In this document: one piece after another, positions 52,126-60,489 of the stretch
Numbering within the stretch: position 1 is the stretch's first letter
Layout of the letters: every line of letters begins with the position of its first letter
Origin: Actinomycetospora chiangmaiensis DSM 45062
GTDB taxonomy: Bacteria > Actinomycetota > Actinomycetes > Mycobacteriales > Pseudonocardiaceae
Reading direction: 5' to 3'
NCBI RefSeq assembly: GCF_000379625.1
Contig: NZ_KB903218.1
Span: 372,001-436,000 of the forward strand
DNA: 64,000 bases
Translations under genes and position numbers: made by a program
The notes under the pieces: model-generated
The model's input: only the letters and a program-made list of their open reading frames with translations
What the model was told of the DNA's origin: nothing
The model's database searches: none

Positions 52126-53622
52126 ATGACCGTCACCGAGACCCGTCCCGAGACCACCGACCGCGGCGCGGTCGAGCACGTCGACGTGCTCGTCGTGGGA
52201 GCCGGTGTCGCCGGCATCGGCGCCGGACACCACCTGCGGGAGAACTTCCCGGACCGCAGCTTCCTCATCCTCGACGCCCACCCCGACCGCGGCGGCACGT
52301 GGTGGACCCACCGCTACCCCGGCGCCCGCTCGGACTCCGACCTGTTCACCTACGGCTACCGGCACAAGCCGTGGCGGGGCCCGTCGATCGCCTCGTCGGA
52401 GGAGATCCTGAACTACCTCGACGAGGTCATCGACGAGGACCACCTCGCCGACCGGATCCGGTACCGGCACCGGGTCGTCGCCACGAGCTGGTCCTCGGAG
52501 CAGAACCGCTGGACCGTCGAGGTGCACCGCGAGGACACCGACGAGACGGTGCGGCTGAGCTGCCACTTCCTGTGGATGTGTCAGGGCTACTACAAGCACG
52601 ACGAGCCCTACGTCCCGGAGTTCCCGGGCCGCGAGCGCTTCGGCGGGACGATCGTGCACCCGCAGAGCTGGCCCGCGGACCTGGACTGGACCGGGAAGAA
52701 GGTCGTCGTCATCGGCTCCGGGGCGACGGCGGCCACCGTCGTGCCGGCGATGGCGGAGACCGCCGAGCACGTGACGATGCTGCAGCGCACGCCGACGTTC
52801 ATGATCGCGGCGCCGAAGACCCACGAGCTCGCGATCCAGCTCCGCGCCCTCGACATCCCCGAGGAGTGGACCTACGAGATCCTGCGCCGGACCTACATCG
52901 AGCAGTTCAACGAGCTGACGCGGCTCTCGGCGGAGGACCCGGACACCGCCCGGCAGTACCTGCTCGAGGAGATGCGCCCGCACCTGCCGGAGGGCTTCGA
53001 CATCGAGAAGCACTTCAACCCGGCCTACCGGCCCTGGCAGCAGCGGATCGCCCTGCTGCCCGACGGGGACATGTTCGCGACGATCAAGGCGGGCCGCTCC
53101 TCCGTCGTCACCGACACCATCGAGACCTTCACCGAGACCGGCATCCGGCTCGCGTCCGGCGAGGAGCTCGAGGCCGACATCATCGTCACGGCCACCGGCT
53201 TCAACCTGTCGTGCTTCGGCGACGTCGCCTTCACGGTCGACGGCGAGCCCGTGGACTTCTCCGAGCGGGTCACCTGGCGCGGGATCATGATCGACGGGGT
53301 GCCGAACATGGCCTTCGTCTTCGGCTACTTCCGCCACTCCTGGACCCTGCGGGCCGACCTGATCTCCGACCTCGTCACCCGGCTGCTGCAGCACATGGAC
53401 GACCTCGGGGTCGCGTCCGTGACCCCGGTCGCCGGACCGGACGTCGAGCTCCGGCCCTGGTCGGACCCGGAGAACTTCAACCCCGGCTACGTCATGCGGT
53501 CCCAGGACCGGATGTTCAAGCAGGGCGACCGGGCCCCGTGGACCCACATGCACGAGTTCGCCGAGGAGCGGCACACGCTGCCCGCCGCCGATCTCGACGA
53601 CGGGTCGCTCAAGTACGGCTGA
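52126..53622 (+). CDS. Flavin-containing Baeyer-Villiger monooxygenase (EthA-like)
   Basis: A 498-aa class B monooxygenase. FAD motif VVGAGVAGIGAGHHL, BVMO fingerprint FGGTIVHPQSWP at residues 172-183, and NADPH motif VIGSGATAATVVP are complete. Size and sequence resemble EthA (MymA-type), which oxidises ketones and activates thioamide prodrugs in mycobacteria. It is coupled to an upstream HSL-type esterase under the probable control of the divergent PucR protein. Substrate is unknown. Confidence 0.9.
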   Translation: MTVTETRPETTDRGAVEHVDVLVVGAGVAGIGAGHHLRENFPDRSFLILDAHPDRGGTWWTHRYPGARSDSDLFTYGYRHKPWRGPSIASSEEILNYLDEVIDEDHLADRIRYRHRVVATSWSSEQNRWTVEVHREDTDETVRLSCHFLWMCQGYYKHDEPYVPEFPGRERFGGTIVHPQSWPADLDWTGKKVVVIGSGATAATVVPAMAETAEHVTMLQRTPTFMIAAPKTHELAIQLRALDIPEEWTYEILRRTYIEQFNELTRLSAEDPDTARQYLLEEMRPHLPEGFDIEKHFNPAYRPWQQRIALLPDGDMFATIKAGRSSVVTDTIETFTETGIRLASGEELEADIIVTATGFNLSCFGDVAFTVDGEPVDFSERVTWRGIMIDGVPNMAFVFGYFRHSWTLRADLISDLVTRLLQHMDDLGVASVTPVAGPDVELRPWSDPENFNPGYVMRSQDRMFKQGDRAPWTHMHEFAEERHTLPAADLDDGSLKYG

Positions 53623-53629
53623 TCACGCC

Positions 53630-54415
53630 TCAGGCGCCGCGGTAGCGTGGCGGCCGTTTCTCGGCGAACGCCGCCGGGCCCTCGACGGCGTCGTCGGTGC
53701 GCATCACCGCGAGGAACGCCTCGTGCTCCCGCGCCATCGCGGCCTCGTGGTCCAGCCCGAGCCCGTCGAGGACCCGCTCGCGGGCGGCCCGCACCGCGAG
53801 GGGTCCCTTCGCCGCGATCGAGCGGGCCAGCGCGCACGCCGCGGGGACCAGCTCGGCGGGTTCGACCACGCGGTTGACGAGGCCGGAGCGGTACGCCTCG
53901 GCGGCGTCGATCGGCTCGCCCGAGAGGATCATCTCCATCGCCAGGCCCAGCGGCACGGCCCGCGGTAGGCGCACCGTGCCGCCCGCGCCCGGGATGATCG
54001 CCCACTTCGTCTCGGCGAGCCCGAAGGTCGCGTTCGGCGAGCAGAGCCGGATGTCGCACGCCAGCGCCATCTCCAGACCACCGGCGAGTGCGTGCCCGTT
54101 CACGGCGGCGATCAGCGGCTTGTACCGCGTCGTCGCGGTGAAGCCGCCGAAGTTCCACGGGGGGTCCTCGCCCGCGCGGACGGCCTCCCGGTAGGCCGGG
54201 ATCAGCTTCTTGAGGTCGGCCCCGGCCGAGAACGTGGTGTCGCCGGCGCCGGTGAGCACCGCGACGAGCCGGGCGTCGTCGGCCTCGAAGTCCGCGACGG
54301 CGGCCCCGAGGTCCCGCTGGTGCTCCGGGTCGAGCGCGTTGCGCGCCTCCGGGCGGTCGATGGTGATGACGAGGACGCGGTCGTCGTCGGGGTCGGTCTC
54401 GACGCGGATCGGCAC
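53630..54415 (-). CDS. Enoyl-CoA hydratase
   Basis: A 261-aa crotonase. Both catalytic glutamates of hydratases are visible: LAETKWAIIPGAGGT (Glu144 equivalent) and LAMEMILSG (Glu164 equivalent), together with the oxyanion segments TFSAGADLKKL and NGHALAGGLEMAL. It hydrates trans-2-enoyl-CoA to 3-hydroxyacyl-CoA and would supply the PaaF/PaaG-type step or general beta-oxidation. It converges on the BVMO gene with an 8-bp gap. Confidence 0.88.
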   Translation of the reverse strand: MPIRVETDPDDDRVLVITIDRPEARNALDPEHQRDLGAAVADFEADDARLVAVLTGAGDTTFSAGADLKKLIPAYREAVRAGEDPPWNFGGFTATTRYKPLIAAVNGHALAGGLEMALACDIRLCSPNATFGLAETKWAIIPGAGGTVRLPRAVPLGLAMEMILSGEPIDAAEAYRSGLVNRVVEPAELVPAACALARSIAAKGPLAVRAARERVLDGLGLDHEAAMAREHEAFLAVMRTDDAVEGPAAFAEKRPPRYRGA

Positions 54416-54524
54416 GGTCGGTGAGCTTGGTCGAGCCCGGGGCGTTCCGGCAATGACGGTTGTGCACGATCGACTCGGGTGTCAGAGTGGTGTGGATCAC
54501 CAATGATGCTGTGGAGGCCACCAC

Positions 54525-54944
54525 ATGAGCACCTCGCTGTACGAGCGTCTGGGCGGGACCTACGCGATCGCGGGCGCGGTCGACGTCCTGGTCGACCGGC
54601 TCTTCGAGAACGCCGGCGTCATCGCGAACCCGGGTGTCGCCGAGCACCACGTCGCGCCCAACGGCCCGGGCTACAAGTTCCTCGTCACGGCGTGGTCGAT
54701 CGAGGCCGCCGGCGGACCGAAGTGCTACCCGGGCCTGGACATGATCGCCGCCCACACCTCGCTGCACATCACCGACGAGCAGTTCAACGCCGTGTCCTTC
54801 GAGATCGAGGCCACCCTGCGCTTCCTGGGCGTCCCCGCGGCGGAGACGAAGGAGTTCATGGAGATCATCGAGCACTACCGCCCCGAGGTCGTCCAGCAGG
54901 CGAAGGTCGACCAGGTCGGCACGCTGGAGCCCGCCGTCGCGTGA
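54525..54944 (+). CDS. Group I truncated haemoglobin
   Basis: A 139-aa globin of the truncated (2-on-2) class. It begins with LYERLGGTYAIAGAVDVLVDRLFEN, as in group I (GlbN-type) proteins. The proximal heme-ligand His lies in AAHTSLHITDEQF, and the C-terminus FLGVPAAETKEFMEI is typical. Such globins bind O2 or NO and may detoxify NO or supply oxygen. The 8-bp gap to the GrpB-like gene suggests cotranscription. Confidence 0.85.
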   Translation: MSTSLYERLGGTYAIAGAVDVLVDRLFENAGVIANPGVAEHHVAPNGPGYKFLVTAWSIEAAGGPKCYPGLDMIAAHTSLHITDEQFNAVSFEIEATLRFLGVPAAETKEFMEIIEHYRPEVVQQAKVDQVGTLEPAVA

Positions 54945-54951
54945 GCCCGCG

Positions 54952-55485
54952 ATGAGTGAGGAGGCGCTCGACGTCGACCTGCAGCGGGCCTCGGCCGCGT
55001 GGCCGCGCCCGGTGCGGGTCGACCTCGTCCCGCCCGACCCCGGCTGGCCCGCCGAGGCCGCCCGGTGGGCCGGCCGCCTCGCGGGCGTGGGGGAGGTCCA
55101 CCACGTCGGGGCGACCGCGGTGCCGGACCTGCCCGCGGTCGCGCAGGTCGACCTCCTCGTCCTGGTCCCCGGGGCGGGTCCCGACGACGAGGCGGTGCGG
55201 ATCGCCCTCGAGGCCCGCGATCTCGTCGACCGCGGCGCCGGGACGTGGCGCCGCGGTCGCCGTCCCGACGACGCCACGTGCCCGACCGCCGTCGAGGTCC
55301 GCCTGCTGCGCCGTGACGACCCGGCCGTCGAGCCGGTGCTCCGGTTCCGGGACCTGCTGCGCACCGACCCGCAGGCCGCGCGTCGCTACACCGACGTCCG
55401 CCGCGGCCTCGTCGGGGACCACCGCGACCTCGCCGTCTACCGCCGCGCCAAGGGGCCGGTGATCGCGGCACTGCTCCGCGGCTGA
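54952..55485 (+). CDS. GrpB/nucleotidyltransferase-like protein
   Basis: A 177-aa protein with the GrpB-like fold (VDLVPPDPGWPAEAARW ... HHVGATAVPDLPAVAQVDLLVLV), which belongs to the nucleotidyltransferase superfamily. The usual HIGST motif is changed to HVGAT, so activity is uncertain. The family is common in Actinobacteria and poorly understood. A leader of about 300 bp without a terminator hairpin separates it from the kdp operon. Confidence 0.7.
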   Translation: MSEEALDVDLQRASAAWPRPVRVDLVPPDPGWPAEAARWAGRLAGVGEVHHVGATAVPDLPAVAQVDLLVLVPGAGPDDEAVRIALEARDLVDRGAGTWRRGRRPDDATCPTAVEVRLLRRDDPAVEPVLRFRDLLRTDPQAARRYTDVRRGLVGDHRDLAVYRRAKGPVIAALLRG

Positions 55486-55792
55486 GGCGGCCCGTTCCCC
55501 GCGGGGACCCCCATGTGCGACCGGATCCGGACGACCCGGTCGGACGGGAACGGTCGACGCTCCGGCGCCGGTACCGCGTCCGCGGGAAGCGTGGTGTGTA
55601 CCGCGCGGCGCCCGGGACGACCGGACCCGCCGTCGGGCAGGTCACAGGCCGTGCGCGGGCCGTCAAGAGGACCGGGCCCGGCGTCAACGACGTGTCAACG
55701 GCCGCGTACCCCGACCGGGCCCGACGCAGGGTGGCGTCCGCACGGCGGCCCCACCTCGGGCGGACCGCCTCGATCGAGAACGGACGGCGGAC
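55486..55792. promoter_or_regulatory. kdp operon leader
   Basis: A 307-bp non-coding region. It holds GTCAA motifs at 55662, 55683 and 55694; the last two are the identical heptamer GTCAACG. Their spacings are 21 and 11 bp, so they lie on the same face of the helix, as expected for a response regulator such as KdpE. No cyclic di-AMP riboswitch fold was recognised. Confidence 0.45.
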
Positions 55793-55876
55793 GTGGCGGA
55801 CCTCCTCTACGTGGGCCTGGTGATCGTGCTCTTCGCGATCCTGGCGCTCGCGGCGCGCGGACTGGAGCGGTTGTGA
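55793..55876 (+). CDS. 27-aa membrane peptide preceding kdpF
   Basis: A GTG opens a 27-codon frame encoding MADLLYVGLVIVLFAILALA followed by ARGLERL: one membrane helix with a basic, amphipathic end. It overlaps the kdpF start by GTGA. Its position at the head of the kdp operon, and its single-helix form, suggest a second small accessory subunit besides KdpF. Too small for routine gene calling. Confidence 0.6.
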   Translation: MADLLYVGLVIVLFAILALAARGLERL

Positions 55877-55968
55877 GCGGGGTGGCCGGCGACGTCGTCG
55901 GCGGGCTCGTCGCCCTCGGGCTGCTGCTCTACCTCGTCGTGTCCCTGCTGCGCCCCGAGTGGTTCTGA
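55873..55968 (+). CDS. kdpF: KdpF small subunit
   Basis: A 31-aa membrane peptide, with the family ending YLVVSLLRPEWF. KdpF stabilises the KdpFABC complex by occupying a site between KdpA and KdpB. The GTG at 55873 overlaps the previous stop, and its TGA overlaps the kdpA ATG (TGATG). Confidence 0.88.
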   Translation: MSGVAGDVVGGLVALGLLLYLVVSLLRPEWF

Positions 55969-57659
55969 TGTCGGACACCGCAGCCGGGCTGCTGCAACTC
56001 CTCGTCCTCCTGGTGCTGCTTGCGGCCGCCTGGCGCCCCCTGGGCGACTGGATGGCGCGCGTGTACACCGCGGAGGGGCACTGGCGGGTCGAGCGGGCGA
56101 TCTACCGGGTCGGCCGCGTCGACCCCGACTCCGACCAGCGCGCCGGCACCTACGCGCTGGCGATCCTCGCGGTCTCGTTCGTCGGTGTGCTGCTCGTCTA
56201 CCTGATCCAGCGGGTGCAGGGGTTCCTGCCGCTGGACGGCACCGCGGGCGGTGACAGCAAGGGCGCGGTGGACCCGTCGGTCGCGTTCAACACGGCGATC
56301 TCCTTCGTCACGAACACGAACTGGCAGTCCTACGTCCCCGAGACGACCATGGGCCACGTCGCCAACGCGGCGGCGCTCGCCGTCCAGAACTTCGTGTCCG
56401 CGGCGGTCGGCATGGCCGTCGCGGTCGCCCTGGTGCGCGGCTTCCTCCGCTCCCGCAGCGGGCGCATCGGCAACGCCTGGGTCGACCTCGTCCGCGGCAC
56501 CGTCCGCGTCCTCGTACCCCTGTCGGTCGTGCTCGCGATCGTGCTCGTCGCGTGCGGCGTGGTGATGAGCTTCCGCACCGGCATCACCCTCACCGCGGCC
56601 GACGGCAGCACGCACGCCGCCGCGATCGGCCCGGTCGCCTCGCAGGAGTCGATCAAGGAACTGGGCACCAACGGAGGCGGCATCCTCAACGCCAACTCCG
56701 CGCACCCGTTCGAGAACCCCAACGGTGGCACGAACGTCCTCGAGATCCTCGCGATGCTGCTCATCCCGGTGGCGCTCACGCGGACCTTCGGTCGCATGGT
56801 CGGCGACATGCGCCAGGGCGTCTCGCTCCTGGCCGTCATGACGATCCTGTGGGGCGGCATGCTCGCCGTCATCTGGGCCGCCGAGGCGCACGCCCCCGCC
56901 GTGACCGGCGGCGGGATGGAGGGCAAGGAGACCCGCTTCGGGATCCCGTCGTCGGCCCTCTTCGCCGACAGCACCACCGGGACCTCGACCGGCGCGGTGA
57001 ACTCGCTGCACGACTCCTACACCGCGTTCGGTGGTGGCGGGACGCTGCTGAACATGCTGTTCGGCGAGGTCAGCCCCGGCGGCGTCGGGACCGGGCTCTA
57101 CTCGATCCTCGTCATCGCGATCATCGCCGTGTTCCTCGCCGGCCTCATGGTCGGCCGGACCCCGGAGCTGCTCGGGAAGTCGCTCGGGCGTCGGGAGGTC
57201 ACCTGCGCGGCGATCGTCGTGCTGGTGATGCCGGCACTGGTCCTGCTCGGCACGGGTGCCGCAGTGGTCCTGCCCGGCACGTCCGACGCCCTGACCAACG
57301 CCGGCCCGCACGGCCTGTCCGAGGTCTTCTACGCGTTCGCCTCCGCCGCCAACAACAACGGCTCGGCGTTCGGCGGGCTCACGGTCACCTCGCCGTTCTT
57401 CCAGATCGCGCTCGGCGCCGCGATGCTCTTCGGCCGCTTCCTGCCGATCCTCGCGGTGATCGCCCTCGCCGGTCTGCTCTCCGCGCAGCCCCGCCGCGAG
57501 GCGTCCGCCGGGACGCTGCGCACCGGCACGCCGCTGTTCGCGGGCCTCGTCACCGCGACGGTCCTGCTCGTCAGCGCGATCACCTTCCTGCCCGCCCTGG
57601 CCCTCAGCCCCGTCGCCGAGGGCCTCACGGCGACCGCCCAGATCGGAGTGCACCAGTGA
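55968..57659 (+). CDS. kdpA: KdpA potassium-binding subunit
   Basis: A 563-aa membrane protein with about ten helices. The four selectivity-filter regions are recognisable, including [33 protein letters not shown] and [13 protein letters not shown]. It selects and binds K+ for the Kdp pump. The ATG at 55968 (TGATG with kdpF) is preferred to an in-frame ATG three codons upstream. Confidence 0.95.
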   Translation: MSDTAAGLLQLLVLLVLLAAAWRPLGDWMARVYTAEGHWRVERAIYRVGRVDPDSDQRAGTYALAILAVSFVGVLLVYLIQRVQGFLPLDGTAGGDSKGAVDPSVAFNTAISFVTNTNWQSYVPETTMGHVANAAALAVQNFVSAAVGMAVAVALVRGFLRSRSGRIGNAWVDLVRGTVRVLVPLSVVLAIVLVACGVVMSFRTGITLTAADGSTHAAAIGPVASQESIKELGTNGGGILNANSAHPFENPNGGTNVLEILAMLLIPVALTRTFGRMVGDMRQGVSLLAVMTILWGGMLAVIWAAEAHAPAVTGGGMEGKETRFGIPSSALFADSTTGTSTGAVNSLHDSYTAFGGGGTLLNMLFGEVSPGGVGTGLYSILVIAIIAVFLAGLMVGRTPELLGKSLGRREVTCAAIVVLVMPALVLLGTGAAVVLPGTSDALTNAGPHGLSEVFYAFASAANNNGSAFGGLTVTSPFFQIALGAAMLFGRFLPILAVIALAGLLSAQPRREASAGTLRTGTPLFAGLVTATVLLVSAITFLPALALSPVAEGLTATAQIGVHQ

Positions 57660-59767
57660 CCTCCTCGGTCCTCACCCCGCCCTCCGGCACGGACACCCCG
57701 CCGGAACGCCGGCAGTCCGGCGGCCGGGCCGTCGCGGCCGGCGCCTTCCGGCCCCGGGCCCTGCTCGAGGCCACGCCCCTGGCGCTGCGCAAGTTCGACC
57801 CGCGCGTGCAGCTGCGCAACCCGGTCATGTTCGTGGTGTGGATCGGTTCGGTCCTCGTCACGGTGGCCGCGATCGTCGACCCGAGCGTCTTCGCGTGGCT
57901 GGTCGCCGTCTGGCTGTGGTTCACGGTGCTGTTCGCCAACCTCGCCGAGGCCGTCGCCGAGGGCCGCGGCAAGGCGCAGGCCGACGCGCTGCGCCGCACC
58001 CGGACCGGCACCGTGGCCCGTCGTGAGGACGGCAGCGAGGTGCCGGCGACCGAGCTGCGTCCCGGCGACCGGGTGGTCGTCGAGGCCGGCATGACGATCC
58101 CCGGCGACGGCGACGTCGTCGAGGGCATCGCGACCGTCGACGAGTCCGCGATCACCGGTGAGTCCGCGCCCGTCATCCGCGAGTCCGGCGGCGACCGGTC
58201 CGCGGTCACCGGCGGCACCACCGTGCTCTCCGACCGCATCGTCGTCGCCGTGACGGCCAAGCCCGGCGAGTCCTTCGTCGACCGCATGATCGCCCTGGTG
58301 GAGGGCGCCCAGCGACAGAAGACGCCGAACGAGATCGCCCTGTCGATCCTGCTGTCGGCCCTGACGATCGTCTTCCTGCTCGCGGTGGTCACGCTGCAGC
58401 CGATGGCCATCTACTCCGGCTCGCCGCAGTCGTTGGTCGTGCTCGTCGCCCTGCTGGTCTGCCTCATCCCGACCACCATCGGCGCGCTGCTCTCGGCCAT
58501 CGGCATCGCCGGCATGGACCGGCTGGTGCAGCGCAACGTGCTCGCCACCTCCGGGCGGGCGGTCGAGGCCGCCGGGGACGTCTCGACGCTGCTGCTCGAC
58601 AAGACCGGCACCATCACCTACGGCAACCGGCGCGCCACCGAGCTGCACGCGGTCGGCGTTCCCGACGCCGAGCTCGCGCGGCTCGCGCGGCTGGCCTCGC
58701 TCGCCGACGGCACGCCCGAGGGCCGGTCGGTCGTCGAGCTCTGCGCGGAGCGGTTCGGCCTGCCCGCCGAGGCGTCCGCGGACGAGGCCCGGGCGGAGTT
58801 CGTGCCGTTCTCGGCCACGACCCGCATGTCCGGGGTGGACGTCGCGGGCCCCGACGGGACCACCGTCGCCGTCCGGAAGGGCGCGGTCGCCTCGGTCCTC
58901 GCGTGGCTCGACGAGCACGGCGGGGTCGACCCCGACGAGCACGAGCGCGTCCGGGGCATCGCCGACGAGATCTCCGGGCGCGGCGGCACCCCGCTGGTGT
59001 GCGGGCAGGTCACGGGGTCGACCGCGCTGCTCGGCGGCGCGATCGAGCTGTCCGACGTGGTCAAGCCCGGGATCGCCGAGCGCTTCGCCGACCTGCGGGC
59101 CATGGGCATCCGCACCGTGATGGTCACCGGGGACAACCCGGTGACCGCGCGGGCCATCGGCGAGCAGGCCGGCGTGGACGAGGTGCTCGCCGAGGCCACG
59201 CCGGAGGACAAGCTGGCGCTGATCCGGCGCGAGCAGCGGGGCGGGCGCCTCGTCGCGATGACGGGCGACGGCACCAACGACGCCCCCGCGCTGGCCCAGG
59301 CCGACGTCGGCGTCGCGATGAACACCGGCACCACGGCCGCGAAGGAGGCCGGGTCGATGGTCGACCTGGACTCCGACCCGACCAAGCTCATCGGCATCGT
59401 CGAGGTGGGCAAGCAGCTGCTGGTCACCCGCGGGGCGCTCACCACCTTCTCGGTGGCCAACGACCTGGCGAAGTACTTCGCGATCCTGCCCGCCATGTTC
59501 GCCGCGCTGTACCCGCAGCTCGGCCTGCTCAACGTCATGGGCCTGGCGACCCCGGAGTCGGCGATCCTCTCCGCGGTCGTGTTCAACGCGCTGATCATCG
59601 TCGCGCTCATCCCGCTGGCCCTGCGCGGTGTGCGCTTCCGGCCGGTGAGCTCCGAGCAGATGCTGCGGCGCAACCTGCTGATCTACGGGGTGGGCGGCGT
59701 CGTCGTGCCGTTCCTCGCCATCCCGCTCATCGACCTCGTCGTCCGGCTGATCCCGGGGATCGGGTGA
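57656..59767 (+). CDS. kdpB: KdpB P-type ATPase subunit
   Basis: A 703-aa P-type ATPase. The phosphorylation site DKTGTIT, the TGES actuator motif (AITGESAPV), the hinge [16 protein letters not shown], and membrane segments are all present. It hydrolyses ATP to drive K+ uptake through KdpA. GTG 57656 overlaps the kdpA stop. Confidence 0.96.
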   Translation: MTSSVLTPPSGTDTPPERRQSGGRAVAAGAFRPRALLEATPLALRKFDPRVQLRNPVMFVVWIGSVLVTVAAIVDPSVFAWLVAVWLWFTVLFANLAEAVAEGRGKAQADALRRTRTGTVARREDGSEVPATELRPGDRVVVEAGMTIPGDGDVVEGIATVDESAITGESAPVIRESGGDRSAVTGGTTVLSDRIVVAVTAKPGESFVDRMIALVEGAQRQKTPNEIALSILLSALTIVFLLAVVTLQPMAIYSGSPQSLVVLVALLVCLIPTTIGALLSAIGIAGMDRLVQRNVLATSGRAVEAAGDVSTLLLDKTGTITYGNRRATELHAVGVPDAELARLARLASLADGTPEGRSVVELCAERFGLPAEASADEARAEFVPFSATTRMSGVDVAGPDGTTVAVRKGAVASVLAWLDEHGGVDPDEHERVRGIADEISGRGGTPLVCGQVTGSTALLGGAIELSDVVKPGIAERFADLRAMGIRTVMVTGDNPVTARAIGEQAGVDEVLAEATPEDKLALIRREQRGGRLVAMTGDGTNDAPALAQADVGVAMNTGTTAAKEAGSMVDLDSDPTKLIGIVEVGKQLLVTRGALTTFSVANDLAKYFAILPAMFAALYPQLGLLNVMGLATPESAILSAVVFNALIIVALIPLALRGVRFRPVSSEQMLRRNLLIYGVGGVVVPFLAIPLIDLVVRLIPGIG

Positions 59768-60465
59768 ATCACGTGACCACCACTCTGGACCACGGCTCCG
59801 AGGCCGCGCCCGACGCGACCGAGGAGGCGACCCGGACCCCCGTCCTGCGGGGGCTCGTCCGCCAGCTCGGACCGGCGCTGCGCCTCATGCTCGTCGCGAC
59901 CGTCCTGCTCGGCGTCGTCTACCCCGCCGTCGTGTGGGGGATCAGCCGGATGCCGGGCCTGTCCGGCCCGGCCGAGGGCTCGGTGTCCGCGTCCGGGTCC
60001 GCGTCGCTCATCGGCATCGACCCGGTCCCGGCCGACCCGGGTGCCGACCCCTGGTTCCACCTGCGACCCTCGGCGTCGGCCCCGGCGTCGGCGACGGCGG
60101 GCCTGGGCCCGGCCGACCCGTCGACCTCCGGCGGGTCGAACCTCGCCACGACGGCGGACAAGCTCGCCCAGGCGGTCGCCCAGCGGCGCTCCGCCATCGC
60201 GGGCCGGGAGGGCGTGTCTCCCGCCGCGGTGCCCGACGACGCCGTCACCGCGTCGGCCTCGGGGCTCGACCCGGACATCAGCCCGGCCTACGCGGCGCTG
60301 CAGGTGCCGCGGGTCGCGCGGGTGACCGGGCTGGCGCCCGCGCAGGTCGAGGCGCTCGTCGCCGACGCCACCCACGGCCGCGCGCTGGGCGTGTTCGGCG
60401 AGCCCACGGTGGACACCTCGGAGCTGAACGCGGCGCTCGCGGCCACCCGACCGGGGCTTCGGTAA
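59764..60465 (+). CDS. kdpC: KdpC subunit
   Basis: A 233-aa protein with one N-terminal membrane helix ([20 protein letters not shown]) and the conserved periplasmic-side motifs ([34 protein letters not shown]). It increases ATP-binding affinity of KdpB. Start at GTG 59764 overlaps the kdpB stop (GTGA). Confidence 0.93.
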   Translation: MNHVTTTLDHGSEAAPDATEEATRTPVLRGLVRQLGPALRLMLVATVLLGVVYPAVVWGISRMPGLSGPAEGSVSASGSASLIGIDPVPADPGADPWFHLRPSASAPASATAGLGPADPSTSGGSNLATTADKLAQAVAQRRSAIAGREGVSPAAVPDDAVTASASGLDPDISPAYAALQVPRVARVTGLAPAQVEALVADATHGRALGVFGEPTVDTSELNAALAATRPGLR

Positions 60466-60489
60466 TCGAGGTCGTCGGGGGGTCGGTCC

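Noticed and set aside
55486..55792. Cyclic di-AMP (ydaO) riboswitch upstream of kdp
   Set aside because: The conserved core motifs of the class were not found by eye. A covariance model search (Rfam ydaO-yuaA) would settle it.
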